A stretch of DNA of 64,000 nt from Enterococcus raffinosus (GTDB taxonomy: Bacteria; Bacillota; Bacilli; Lactobacillales; Enterococcaceae): NCBI RefSeq assembly GCF_018917525.1, contig NZ_JAHLOS010000007.1, positions 1 through 64,000 on the forward strand, read 5' to 3'. Positions within the stretch are counted from its first letter, which is position 1. Every line of letters begins with the position of its first letter. The notes below the pieces were generated by a model. It made no database searches, was not told the DNA's origin, and saw nothing but the letters and a program-made list of their open reading frames with translations. This document shows positions 43,049 to 51,976 of this stretch, in pieces. The translations under genes were made by a program, and so were the position numbers.

Positions 43049-43924
43049 CTACGGCTTCATAAAAATCTCCATCGCTGCTTTTACATTATCCTTCATTGCT
43101 GCGGTGGCACTTAGCGAAAGCTCATCGAAGAAAACAGAGTCGCCTGAATTCTTTTCCAAGCATTCCTGAACGGCCTTGCCAGCAGCTTTATTCATGTAGG
43201 TATAGTAGTTGATTTTACAGATGCCGTTTTTGATGGCGGTTCGATAATTTTCTTCTGAAACACCTGACCCGCCATGCATAACGAAAGGCACATCAATTTT
43301 TTCCTTGATTTGCAGGATTCGATTTAAATCAAGCTTCGGCTCCTTCAAATAAATCCCATGAACAGTACCAAAACCAATCGCCAAACAATCAACACCGGTT
43401 GCCTCTACAAATTCTTTCGCTAAATCAGGATCAGTGTAAACATCCTCTAAATCCTCGTAATCATCGCTTGAGTCAGACCCTCGGCCTTCCCCGCCGCCGA
43501 CAGCTGAGGTGAAAATATGTCCTAGCTCGGCTTCAACGCTCACACCGGCTGCATGAGCGATTTTGACGATTTCCTTCGTTTCTTCTAAATTCACCTCGTA
43601 TTCCTTGCTGGAGGCATCATACATCAACGAGGTGAAACCTAAGCGAATCGCCTTAACGCACATCTCATAGGAGGCTCCGTGATCCAAATGTACCGCTACT
43701 GGAACCTTCGCCGCTTTAGCATATTGCAGCATGATCGGTCCGATCTCTTCCAACCCAATCAGATTTTCATGAACCTCGGCATGCTGCAAAATAACCGGGG
43801 AACCCAGTTCTTCAGCTGCTTGAATCACCCCGCGAATCGCTTCAAGATTCGGTACGTTAAACGCTCCGACCGCATACTTTCCTTCTTTCGCATCTTTTAA
43901 CAGTTCGTTCAATGTCACTAACAT
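43049..43924 (-). CDS. class II fructose/tagatose-bisphosphate aldolase family protein
   Basis: A 291-aa zinc aldolase. It has VGAFNVPNLEAIRGVI, the zinc ligands in AVHLDHGAS, EAELGHI and VHGIYLKEP, and HGGSGVSEENYR for the phosphate site. It is close to the GatY/KbaY/FbaA group and should cleave a ketose (bis)phosphate to triose units. It lies 32 nt upstream of the epimerase gene and 17 nt after the GntR gene. Confidence 0.85.
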   Translation of the reverse strand: MLVTLNELLKDAKEGKYAVGAFNVPNLEAIRGVIQAAEELGSPVILQHAEVHENLIGLEEIGPIMLQYAKAAKVPVAVHLDHGASYEMCVKAIRLGFTSLMYDASSKEYEVNLEETKEIVKIAHAAGVSVEAELGHIFTSAVGGGEGRGSDSSDDYEDLEDVYTDPDLAKEFVEATGVDCLAIGFGTVHGIYLKEPKLDLNRILQIKEKIDVPFVMHGGSGVSEENYRTAIKNGICKINYYTYMNKAAGKAVQECLEKNSGDSVFFDELSLSATAAMKDNVKAAMEIFMKP

Positions 43925-43941
43925 GAATCTTCCTCCTCGTT

Positions 43942-44652
43942 TTATTTACTAAAACGATATTCAAGATTTGTTGAGAAAACATCGGTATAGACATAGGAAA
44001 GTTCAATCGGCTTCCCTTCCCAATAGGCCATGTTATTTACGACCATGACCACAGCAGGATTAGAAATGTTCAAATATTCTATTTCTGAGTAATTCGCCAT
44101 TCGAGCACTTACCCGTTGACTGACGATTTCTGGAAAGATTCCAAATTGATTTAAAACCTTCCAAAGCGATTTATCTGTTAAATCAAAGGAACCGATCTCT
44201 GGACAGCGATTAAGGGGAATGAAGCTTTCCGATAAAGAATAGACCGCGCCGTCGACACTCCGTAAACGCAAAAGATAGAAAACGTACTCATTTTCCGCTA
44301 TCTTAAGCTCTCTACTTAATTTTTGATCTGCTTGGATCACGTTTTTCTTCAGCACTTTAGAGCTGATTTTCTTTTTACGTGAAACAATGTCCTCATAAAA
44401 CCCAGAAATATGCATACTCGAAACAATCTTGACATCTCGATTGGGAATAATATACCCTTTTCCTTCTATATAAGTAACAATGCCTTGTCTTTCCAGTGAC
44501 TCTAACGCACGCTTGATTGTTGTCCTGCTCACATTGAAACTTTCTGATAGCTTTCGTTCACTGGGAAGCGGTTTTCCTTGTCCGCTCAACACTTTGGCTA
44601 AATTTTGAATATCATCACTGATTTTTTTATACTTTGGAATAAACTCTTCCAC
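43942..44652 (-). CDS. GntR/UTRA family regulator of the second PTS cluster
   Basis: A 236-aa regulator with winged helix LPSERKLSESFNVSRTTIKRALESLERQGIV-type segment at about residues 28-58 and a C-terminal UTRA domain (YVFYLLRLRSVDGAVYSLSES). It is placed between the dehydrogenase and aldolase genes and has a 189-nt upstream region that contains a TATAAT element near 44775 and the inverted arms CAACTA/TAGTTG (about 44791-44814). It presumably controls the surrounding genes in response to a sugar phosphate. Confidence 0.8.
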   Translation of the reverse strand: MEEFIPKYKKISDDIQNLAKVLSGQGKPLPSERKLSESFNVSRTTIKRALESLERQGIVTYIEGKGYIIPNRDVKIVSSMHISGFYEDIVSRKKKISSKVLKKNVIQADQKLSRELKIAENEYVFYLLRLRSVDGAVYSLSESFIPLNRCPEIGSFDLTDKSLWKVLNQFGIFPEIVSQRVSARMANYSEIEYLNISNPAVVMVVNNMAYWEGKPIELSYVYTDVFSTNLEYRFSK

Positions 44653-44841
44653 TTTATAATCCTCCCTTCACTCGTCTTGTCTTGAATAGGGAGATCCTAA
44701 AGATTTCTATCAAAACAGACAGGCAGCTACATAATAAATTATTATTCGATCAATTGGATTTTCACTATTGATTATAACTGATTTTTTATACAACTACCTA
44801 CCATACTATAGTTGCCGATGTTACTTTTTTTGTTTTACAGC

Positions 44842-45876
44842 TTAAAATCTTACTACCACACGATATTTGTCCCCTTTGATCGCGGATTCAAACCCCTTCA
44901 CGATTTCTTCAAATGAAACGATTTCGCTGATAAATGGGCGCATGTCTATTACCCGTTCGCTGATCATTCTGGATGCCCGCACGAAATCACGACTGTTCGA
45001 ATTGGCTGTTCCAGCGATGGAATAGCCGCCTTTATGCAGCTTGTCGGGACTAAAGCTAACAGGTTCGTCTGGATAGAAGGATGAGTAAAGGATCACTTTA
45101 CCAGTATTCGACACCAATTCCACTGCTTCTTCCGCTACGCTATGAATCGGAGTTGTATCAAAGACTACATTCGCTCCTAAATTGCGGCTGATTTCTTTGA
45201 CCTTTGCCGAAAGATTTACTTTAGAAGAATCAACGATATAGTGAGCGCCAATTTTTTTTGCCAGTGCCAATCGCTCTGGATTTAAATCGCAAGCAAGAAC
45301 GCGTGCGCCGCTTTTCACTGCCAACGCAACGTGTAGCAAGCCCATGATGCCACAGCCGATGACCACCACAAAATCCCCATATTGGATATCCGCGGTCTCG
45401 CAGCTATGAACCACGCATGACAACGGTTCGGTTAAAGCCGCTTCTTCAGGCGTTACGCCAAAATAATGAAAAAGATGCTTCGGCTCTACCAGCATATACT
45501 CTGATAATCCCCCCATCCCCTTGTGCGGAAGTCCTTCTAGATGCTTACTGTGATTGAAATCGATACAGTTCTGTTCCTCACCGCTCTTACAAAAATCACA
45601 GTCCCCACAAGCGAGGTTTGTGCCGAAAACGACTTTATCGCCAATCTGCCATTTCGTCGGATCAATTTTATTTCCTAGCGCCACAATCTCTGCTGCGATC
45701 TCATGTCCTCCGATGAACGGATATTCGACTTTTTTTACCCCCGTATATACCCGCTGCTCCCAAGTACAAAGCGCGCAGGTCTCAATTTTTATCAGAATTT
45801 TATTTTCTGAAACCTCCGGTAATGGACACTCCTCAATTCGCAAATCCTTGATTCCATAAAAAACTGCTGTCTTCAT
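44842..45876 (-). CDS. zinc-dependent alcohol/polyol dehydrogenase (MDR family)
   Basis: About 344 aa. Catalytic zinc ligands are in ETCALCTWE and GGHEIAAEIVALG. The structural zinc loop is CGDCDFCKSGEEQNC. The NAD-binding motif is VVIGCGIMGLLHVALA. It belongs to the sorbitol/threonine dehydrogenase group and probably oxidises a polyol phosphate or reduces a ketose phosphate after PTS uptake. The frame opens at 45936 inside the EIID gene, but GGAAGGGGACAGAAA precedes ATG 45876. It lies 25 nt after EIID. Confidence 0.82.
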   Translation of the reverse strand: MKTAVFYGIKDLRIEECPLPEVSENKILIKIETCALCTWEQRVYTGVKKVEYPFIGGHEIAAEIVALGNKIDPTKWQIGDKVVFGTNLACGDCDFCKSGEEQNCIDFNHSKHLEGLPHKGMGGLSEYMLVEPKHLFHYFGVTPEEAALTEPLSCVVHSCETADIQYGDFVVVIGCGIMGLLHVALAVKSGARVLACDLNPERLALAKKIGAHYIVDSSKVNLSAKVKEISRNLGANVVFDTTPIHSVAEEAVELVSNTGKVILYSSFYPDEPVSFSPDKLHKGGYSIAGTANSNSRDFVRASRMISERVIDMRPFISEIVSFEEIVKGFESAIKGDKYRVVVRF

Positions 45877-45901
45877 TTTCTGTCCCCTTCCTAACGATTG
45901 C

Positions 45902-46750
45902 CTAGAATATATTGAATGCGCCAAACAGCACACCAATAGCCACTAAAATCAGCATCACCCTCGTCGACTTCATTTTTCTATTTTTAAGCAGATACAGCGT
46001 CAATAAAGTGATTCCCAGAGGCAGGATTCCCTTGAATAATTTATCTAGAATATCCTCCTGCAACCCGAGCTTCACGGCACCGACCTTGATCACAAACGGA
46101 GAAGAAACAGAGACGAAATTGGCCGTCAAGGCGCCCAAAACAATCGCTCCCATTGCCGATGCTCCGGTGATCAAATACTGTAGAATATTGCTGCTGAGGA
46201 TTTTTTCGATCCCTGCTTTCCCCATCTTGTATCCCTGCATCCAGACAAAATAAGCGAGTGAAAACATGATGCCGAACATTAATAATCCATAAACAACAGG
46301 GCCCATCAGGTTTCCTTCAGCACCAAGACTGACACCGAAGGCCAGCAAGATAGGCGTCAATGTCCCCTGCCATAAGGTGTCGCCGATCCCGGCAAAAGGT
46401 CCCATCAAACCTGTCTTGATCCCATTGATGGCATCATCCGTGATCGGGGCGCCATTTGCCCGGTCCTCCTCCATTGCAATGACCATCCCGCAAATAATTC
46501 CACCGAAATGCGGTTCCGTATTAAAGAACGCCATGTGTCTCTTCAATGCATTTCGATATTCTTCTGGATCATCGGCATAAAGCTTTTTAATAATCGGACT
46601 CAGAGAATGAACGAGTCCCGTAGCTTCCAGTCGTTCGTAGTTATAATTCGCGTGACTGAAAAAAGTCCAACGCCAAAAGGAGCGAGTGACATCCTTTTTT
46701 GATAATTCCTTCTTAGGTTTTTGAACTTCATTTTCTAATGATTGCTCCAT
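45902..46750 (-). CDS. PTS EIID, mannose family (second operon)
   Basis: A 282-aa subunit. Its signatures are FWRWTFFSHANYNYERLEATG, FNTEPHFGGIICGMVIAMEEDRA and GLMGPFAGIGDTLWQG, with C-terminal helices. It forms the membrane channel with the EIIC encoded 11 nt upstream. The last residues overlap the spurious extension of the dehydrogenase frame. Confidence 0.88.
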   Translation of the reverse strand: MEQSLENEVQKPKKELSKKDVTRSFWRWTFFSHANYNYERLEATGLVHSLSPIIKKLYADDPEEYRNALKRHMAFFNTEPHFGGIICGMVIAMEEDRANGAPITDDAINGIKTGLMGPFAGIGDTLWQGTLTPILLAFGVSLGAEGNLMGPVVYGLLMFGIMFSLAYFVWMQGYKMGKAGIEKILSSNILQYLITGASAMGAIVLGALTANFVSVSSPFVIKVGAVKLGLQEDILDKLFKGILPLGITLLTLYLLKNRKMKSTRVMLILVAIGVLFGAFNIF

Positions 46751-46761
46751 CTTTTTTCCTC

Positions 46762-47529
46762 CTAACTAAAACCGCCGATTTCATTTCTAGGTGTGATGGT
46801 GTAAAGATACGCAATAATCGCACCTAAAACAGCAATGACGATAACATCCAACCCCATGTAGATCGACATCACAAACCCTAAAATGAAAAACAGCATGGTA
46901 TTCGGCCGATTGATCGAACGCAAATTCATCGCGATTCCCAGCGCTGGTAATAACCCGCCTATTACTTGTAGCACGTGCAGCGGCGTTCCTTCTAAATACC
47001 CAAGAATCGTTGTGACCGCTCCGGCTCCATAATAGGCTGCTAAGGTAACTGGGATGACACTAATCAGAAACAGAATGATCTGCGGTGGTACCACATGTAA
47101 AAAATTGATCCGATCCAGATTTCCTTCATCAGCTGCTTTATCCGCCATATGAACAAAGAAAACATCGATCGTCATATGAGCCACCCAGATGACGGTTCCT
47201 AATAGTCCGATAGGCATAGCCAAAGTTACAGCCGTTTGCGGGTCAGCTCCCGAAGCGATCGCTAACGCTGTTCCCAAAGTCCCTGCTAATCCAGGATCAA
47301 CCGGTGCTGTTCCGCCAGCCGAAATGAACGCAATATAAGGCAATTGGATCGCTGCACCAATAATCACACCCTGAACTGGGTCTCCTAAAATAATTCCTAC
47401 AACTGTTCCAGCGACCAAAGGCTTCTGCATGAAGGAAATGCTTCCTAACAACGAGAGCCAAGGCGTCCCCGTTACGCCAAGGTAATAAACAACCCCAATT
47501 AAAATTGCTTGAATAAAAGAAATTTCCAT
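46762..47529 (-). CDS. PTS EIIC, mannose/sorbose family (second operon)
   Basis: A 255-aa polytopic protein with GVTGTPWLSLLGSISFMQKPLVAG and GAAIQLPYIAFISAGGTAPVDPGLA, which are typical EIIC-Man segments. It is shorter at the C-terminus than the EIIC at 15679 and lacks the acidic tail. It is 12 nt after EIIB. Confidence 0.88.
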   Translation of the reverse strand: MEISFIQAILIGVVYYLGVTGTPWLSLLGSISFMQKPLVAGTVVGIILGDPVQGVIIGAAIQLPYIAFISAGGTAPVDPGLAGTLGTALAIASGADPQTAVTLAMPIGLLGTVIWVAHMTIDVFFVHMADKAADEGNLDRINFLHVVPPQIILFLISVIPVTLAAYYGAGAVTTILGYLEGTPLHVLQVIGGLLPALGIAMNLRSINRPNTMLFFILGFVMSIYMGLDVIVIAVLGAIIAYLYTITPRNEIGGFS

Positions 47530-47541
47530 TGATACCCCTCC

Positions 47542-48015
47542 CTAAGTTAATAGTTTCGCTACATCAATCGCTTTGTCTTCTGCAATGATCTGAATGGTGA
47601 CCGTTGCCCCATGATCGATCAGCTTTTTGAGACTGGCTTTTTCCTCCGAAGAAGCCGAGATATTTTTATAAAATTTTGTTCGGCCTTCCTTTGCACCCAT
47701 GCCGCCAATATTCACCTTTTCCAATGCGATGCCCTGCTCCATCAATTCAACATAAGCCCCAGGTGATTTTGCCAAAAGAATGACCTTATCTGATGCTGCT
47801 AGTTGCTTGATGGCTTCAACACCATCATAAATACCAAAGACTTCTGTTTTGATATTCGCCGGCGCTACAGATGTCACGATCATCTTTAGAAACGTATCAT
47901 TCGCTGTTTTATCGTCCACAATAATAATTCGATTAGCCCCAGTGTAGTTGAGCCATGAGGTCATAACCTGACCATGAATCAAGCGATCATCAATTCTTGC
48001 TAATACAATACTCAT
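47542..48015 (-). CDS. PTS EIIB, mannose/fructose/sorbose family (second operon)
   Basis: A 157-aa EIIB-Man with the phospho-acceptor H14 in ARIDDRLIHGQVMTSW and the conserved VNIGGMGAKEGRTK loop that marks the EIIB subfamily. It is 2 nt after EIIA and 12 nt before EIIC. Confidence 0.88.
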   Translation of the reverse strand: MSIVLARIDDRLIHGQVMTSWLNYTGANRIIIVDDKTANDTFLKMIVTSVAPANIKTEVFGIYDGVEAIKQLAASDKVILLAKSPGAYVELMEQGIALEKVNIGGMGAKEGRTKFYKNISASSEEKASLKKLIDHGATVTIQIIAEDKAIDVAKLLT

Positions 48016-48017
48016 TA

Positions 48018-48440
48018 TTAATCCCCTGCCTTTGCGATTAAATTGTTATATACTTCGTTCAAATCTTGAAGGCTTTCTTTGCCGCTGACTAACGCGGTTT
48101 TAGCCAATGCCTCGATATCGTTTGAAAACTCACGATTCACCACGATTTCCAACAGCATCGCCATGTTCACGCCCGAAAGCACTTTCATTTTGTTTGTTGT
48201 TAAAAGCTTCATTACTTCATTTCCGGGAGTTCCGCCATAAAAATCTACTAACACAATCACTCCTTCTCCAGTATCCAACGCTTCAACTTTTTCCTGAATC
48301 TCCTCCTTCAGTCGAACAGGACTATCTCCATGATACAAACCAACGGACGCAGAACACTTTACTTCCCCAGCAATAATGGCAATTGAATTCAAAAGCGACT
48401 TCCCTAAATCCCCATGAGTAACAACTAACAGACCAATCAA
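48018..48440 (-). CDS. PTS EIIA, mannose/fructose/sorbose family (second operon)
   Basis: A 140-aa EIIA-Man with phosphorylatable H9 in LLVVTHGDLGKS and the VLVDFYGGTPGNE and GVNMAMLLE segments. It starts at TTG 48440 behind AAAGGAGAGG. As first gene of the operon it follows a near-consensus promoter with an adjoining cre site. The operon continues EIIB, EIIC, EIID and dehydrogenase. The gene set (mannose PTS, dehydrogenase, class II aldolase) recalls sorbose/sorbitol operons. Confidence 0.85.
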   Translation of the reverse strand: MIGLLVVTHGDLGKSLLNSIAIIAGEVKCSASVGLYHGDSPVRLKEEIQEKVEALDTGEGVIVLVDFYGGTPGNEVMKLLTTNKMKVLSGVNMAMLLEIVVNREFSNDIEALAKTALVSGKESLQDLNEVYNNLIAKAGD

Positions 48441-48506
48441 ACAAAACCTCTCCTTTCAAAAAGCCTTTGGTTCTAAAAGAGAACCATTGGCACTATTCAC
48501 GAATCA

Positions 48507-48535
48507 AATATATATCCGTTTTATTTTTTTGTCAA
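48507..48535 (-). promoter_or_regulatory. promoter of the second PTS operon
   Basis: On the minus strand, TTGACA (48535-48530), a 17-nt spacer and TATATT (48512-48507). Confidence 0.75.
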
Positions 48536-48541
48536 CAACTT

Positions 48542-48559
48542 TTTGAAAACATTTTCAAA
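48542..48559. promoter_or_regulatory. cre (CcpA) site
   Basis: TTTGAAAACATTTTCAAA contains TGAAAACATTTTCA, one base from the classical cre consensus. It ends 6 bp upstream of the -35 box of the PTS operon promoter, a position compatible with either activation or repression by CcpA. Confidence 0.7.
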
Positions 48560-48713
48560 GAAAGTCGAAGATCGTTTGTTTGTAGAGAAATATCAAACCT
48601 TCATTTTCATAAAAAATATCTTTTGTTTATATATTTAATTTTATAAGTAACGAGAATTTCACATTCTTTACTTAACAAAACCAATCGAAGCAGCGGCCTT
48701 TGCCATCAAAAAA

Positions 48714-48751
48714 AGCCAGTTCTGCTTTTAATACTCAAAGCAAAACTGACT
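48714..48751 (-). terminator. terminator of the beta-lactamase-fold gene
   Basis: A 15-bp stem with two mismatches, AGTCAGTTTTGCTTT against AAAGCAGAACTGGCT, is followed by seven T on the minus strand. Confidence 0.8.
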
Positions 48752-48799
48752 TCATACGCTATTCAATTTTTATTCAAAAATAAACAAAAGTATCTTTTA

Positions 48800-49840
48800 T
48801 TACTTAATTTTTGTCGAGGCTAGACTAAAGTCTGCGATTGCAGTTCTAGTTTTTACGATATCTGAAGTTTCATTGGTCAGTACGACGATCGCAAATGGAT
48901 TATCTTCCGTCAAAACCAACCCGATATCATTTTCAACATTCTGTTGTTCGCCAGTAATATTTGCTACGGGGATGTTGTCCGGCAATTTTGCAGGAATCTT
49001 TGTGCGAATAACTTGGCCTTTCAAAATATCTAACATGGTCTTTTGTGGTTCTTTATCACGACCGTCATAGATTTTTTTCAGTAATTTCATGCAGTCATTC
49101 AAAGAAGTATAGTTGTCCTTGTCCGTACTGCGAACATTAATATCCACCATACGGCGTTCAATGTATGTATCAGCATATCCCTGATCCTTGAAATAGCTGT
49201 TCATATTCCCCATCCCATAATGATCGATTAAAACATTGGTAGCATTGATATCATTTTGTTGGATCATTGGCGTTAACCACTCATTCAACGGTTTGTCTTC
49301 AATCACTTGATTATTGCCATCCTTTTGAGCCAGAGCATAATCCATAATGAAGAGTTCAATGATATTCGCCGCAATCGTTCGTTCAGAATTCTTGCTAGAA
49401 AACTCCTGCTTATTCTTTAAATATTGCACACCGTAATAGACTTTCCCCGCGCTTTTTGTTAACTCTGAAGCATCTAGCTTAGCGGTGGTTTTCTTTTTAG
49501 CCTTTGAAGCAGATTTTTTCTCAGCGCTTGCCTGCTTTTTACTTGAACTTGAGGTCTTGGTCTTTTTCTTTGAAGATTCCGTTGTTTTTTTCTTTTTAGT
49601 CTTCTTCTCAGAACTCTTTTTAGTTGATTTCTTTGTACTGCTTGCGGCAGGCTGTTCTTTTGACGATGATTGACTTTCTTTCGCGGTGACTGTTTCCTTT
49701 GGCTTTTCAGCTGTATTATTTAAAATGCGCGTCACCCCAAAATAAACGCCACCTGTCAATAAAAGCGCCGCCAGACCGACCACGACATATTTTCCTTTAG
49801 ATTTTTCATTTGGATCCGTATGTCTTCCCAAATCCTTCAC
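48800..49840 (-). CDS. membrane-anchored beta-lactamase-fold protein with degenerate active site
   Basis: A 346-aa protein. A short cytoplasmic start and a membrane helix (about residues 18-37) lead into a long Lys/Ser/Thr-rich linker (about 45-122). The extracellular domain is like class A beta-lactamase-related serine hydrolases. The catalytic motifs are altered: SxxK is N159-I-I-E162, SDN is N196-D-I198 and KTG is I295-T-G297. The fold-specific contexts (SERTIAAN..ELFIMDYA, INATNVLIDHYG, VANITGE..VENDIGLV) are preserved. It therefore looks like a non-catalytic relative, perhaps a cell-wall binding or scaffold protein. It is monocistronic. Confidence 0.72.
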   Translation of the reverse strand: MKDLGRHTDPNEKSKGKYVVVGLAALLLTGGVYFGVTRILNNTAEKPKETVTAKESQSSSKEQPAASSTKKSTKKSSEKKTKKKKTTESSKKKTKTSSSSKKQASAEKKSASKAKKKTTAKLDASELTKSAGKVYYGVQYLKNKQEFSSKNSERTIAANIIELFIMDYALAQKDGNNQVIEDKPLNEWLTPMIQQNDINATNVLIDHYGMGNMNSYFKDQGYADTYIERRMVDINVRSTDKDNYTSLNDCMKLLKKIYDGRDKEPQKTMLDILKGQVIRTKIPAKLPDNIPVANITGEQQNVENDIGLVLTEDNPFAIVVLTNETSDIVKTRTAIADFSLASTKIK

Positions 49841-50063
49841 CTTCTCCCTTTCAGTGCTTACGTTTCATTCAATAATTAGTTTATCATATTTCATTTATAA
49901 AATAATTTCTTTTAGAAAAGAATATGTGATTTATAAATTTTAAGCATTATTGCTGAAGGGATTCTTTACTTTTTAAGGGATTTCTCAACTTGGTTAATAT
50001 ATTAGACTGTATTTTTATCATACCTACGAATCAGTGCAGCCAATTACTTTAACTTTTTGCGCA

Positions 50064-50099
50064 AAGAAGCCTGTCCTATGAAAATAGAACAGACTTCTT
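50064..50099 (-). terminator. terminator of the opp operon
   Basis: AAGAAGTCTGTTCTAT pairs with ATAGGACAGGCTTCTT (two mismatches) around a 4-nt loop; the T-run is short. Confidence 0.65.
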
Positions 50100-50102
50100 A
50101 GT

Positions 50103-50930
50103 TTATTTATTTTTGATTTTTGGATCAAGGTAATCACGTAACCCGTCACCAACAAAGTTGGCCCCAATTGACATAGAGAAGATCGCGACACCTGGGAAAG
50201 TAGAGATCCACCAATAGTTCATATTACTCACACCATCAGAAACCATAGATCCCCATTCCGGTGTTGGCGGTTGTGTTCCCAAGCCTAAAAAGCTTAGCCC
50301 TGAGAAGGTTACAATGGCATTACCGATATCCAGAGTTGCCATGACCAACAGTGAGCCTAATGCATTAGGCACGATTTCCTTGACCAAGATGCGTAAATGA
50401 CTCGCTCCTAATACCTTTGAGGCAACAATGTACTCGTTTTCCTTCAAGGTGATGACGAGACTACGCATTAATCGAGCATAGTTAGGCCACCAAATAATTG
50501 TCATCGCCAGCACTGAGTTAAAGATACTTGGGCCTAAAGCCGCAGCGATCACCATCGCTAAAATTAATGGTGGGAAAGCCGCAATCAATTCCGCAAAACG
50601 CATCATAATATCATCGATGATGCCGCCGACATAGCCGGCGATCCCGCCGTAAATCGTGCCAATAACGATCGTAATACAGACCGTCACCAAACCTGCAGTA
50701 ATCGACACACGACTTCCCATCAACACACGCGAGAATACATCGCGCCCTAGCTCATCTGTTCCTAAGAAATGGCCTGCTGAGCCTGGCGGTAAAAAACGTT
50801 CCATCATATCTTGTGCCAAGGGATTCCGCGGTACGATCAGCGGAGCAAGAACTGCAACGAGCACCCATAAGATGCAGATGACGATTCCTAATTTGAATAA
50901 AAAGTTTTTTTGCTTCAGTAGTCGTTTCAT
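50103..50930 (-). CDS. oligopeptide/dipeptide ABC transporter permease (OppC/DppC-like)
   Basis: A 275-aa permease with the OppC N-terminal segment (PRNPLAQDMMERFLPPGSAGHFLGTDELGRD-type, residues 34-64), SRVLMGSRVSI and the EAA loop EYIVASKVLGASHLRILVKEIVPN. About six helices. It overlaps the OppB stop codon by one base and is the last gene of the five-gene operon. Confidence 0.88.
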   Translation of the reverse strand: MKRLLKQKNFLFKLGIVICILWVLVAVLAPLIVPRNPLAQDMMERFLPPGSAGHFLGTDELGRDVFSRVLMGSRVSITAGLVTVCITIVIGTIYGGIAGYVGGIIDDIMMRFAELIAAFPPLILAMVIAAALGPSIFNSVLAMTIIWWPNYARLMRSLVITLKENEYIVASKVLGASHLRILVKEIVPNALGSLLVMATLDIGNAIVTFSGLSFLGLGTQPPTPEWGSMVSDGVSNMNYWWISTFPGVAIFSMSIGANFVGDGLRDYLDPKIKNK

Positions 50931-51952
50931 TAGCTGTACCTCACTCTCGGATCGATGACCCCATAAAGAATGTCAATCACAAGATTCAGTATCACGTTGA
51001 TCATCGCGATCAATAATGAAACGCCGCAGATTGCCGGAAAATCCAGTGTCGTAGCTGAAAGATAAGCATATTGTCCTATTCCCGGCCACGAAAAGATTTT
51101 TTCAACAAAGACCATTCCGCCTAACAAATTACTAAAGCCCATTCCCATAACAGTGATTACAGGAATTAAGGCATTTCCTAACGCATGGCGCAGGACGATC
51201 TGTCGCTGCGAAAGTCCTTTCGCTTTAGCAGTTCGAATATAGTCTAATGAAGAAACTTCCAAGAGATTCGAGCGTGTCTGCCGTGAGATCAACCCCATCG
51301 TAAAGAAGCCAAGAACGATTGCCGGCAAAATCAAATGGGATAGCGCGTCATTGAATAGCGGCCAATTACCGCTCGTCAAAGCGTCCCAGACATAAAGTCC
51401 GGTTCCTCCCGTTGGTGCTGAAATCCGCGAACTGACTCGCCCGCCTCCAGGAAACAAATGCCATTTGGAATAAAACAGCAACAACATGACTAGCGCGAAC
51501 CAAAAGTTCGGGATCGAAACCCCGCTGATTGAGATCGTACGAACTAGATAATCAAACGGCTTGTTGCGATAGACTGCTGAGATGATTCCAAATGTGATCC
51601 CGAATAGAACAGCGATCAGCATCGCCATGATGGATAGTTCTAAAGTCGCAGGGAAAAACTGTTTCAAATCACTGATAACAGGATTACCGGTGCGAATCGA
51701 AGTTCCTAAATCTCCCCGCAACAAATTACTTAGATAAATAAAGTATTGTTCCATTAGCGGCTTGTCCAAACCCCAGCGCGCTTTGTAAGCCGCCACGGCT
51801 GCAGGATCGCTCATCGCATTTGGACTCATATTGGATGCAATCGGATCACTGGGAACGAGATGCGAGATCATGAATACTAAGAACGTCACCCCAATGATCA
51901 AAAAGCAAACAAATAGTAAGCGCCGTAATAAAAATCTAGCCATATTCCTCAT
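50930..51952 (-). CDS. oligopeptide/dipeptide ABC transporter permease (OppB/DppB-like)
   Basis: A 340-aa permease. The N-terminal FLLRRLLFVCFLIIGVTFLVF and the segments LDKPLMEQYFIYLSNLLRGDLG and EVSSLDYIRTAKAKGLSQRQI (EAA loop) are typical of OppB. The start is ATG 51952 behind AAGGGG. It pairs with OppC to form the pore. Confidence 0.88.
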   Translation of the reverse strand: MRNMARFLLRRLLFVCFLIIGVTFLVFMISHLVPSDPIASNMSPNAMSDPAAVAAYKARWGLDKPLMEQYFIYLSNLLRGDLGTSIRTGNPVISDLKQFFPATLELSIMAMLIAVLFGITFGIISAVYRNKPFDYLVRTISISGVSIPNFWFALVMLLLFYSKWHLFPGGGRVSSRISAPTGGTGLYVWDALTSGNWPLFNDALSHLILPAIVLGFFTMGLISRQTRSNLLEVSSLDYIRTAKAKGLSQRQIVLRHALGNALIPVITVMGMGFSNLLGGMVFVEKIFSWPGIGQYAYLSATTLDFPAICGVSLLIAMINVILNLVIDILYGVIDPRVRYS

Positions 51953-51976
51953 ACACTTTTGCCCCTTGCCCTTTGG

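Noticed and set aside
45877-45936. N-terminal extension of the zinc dehydrogenase
   Set aside because: It lies within the EIID gene, has no RBS, and family members begin at the residues encoded from 45876.
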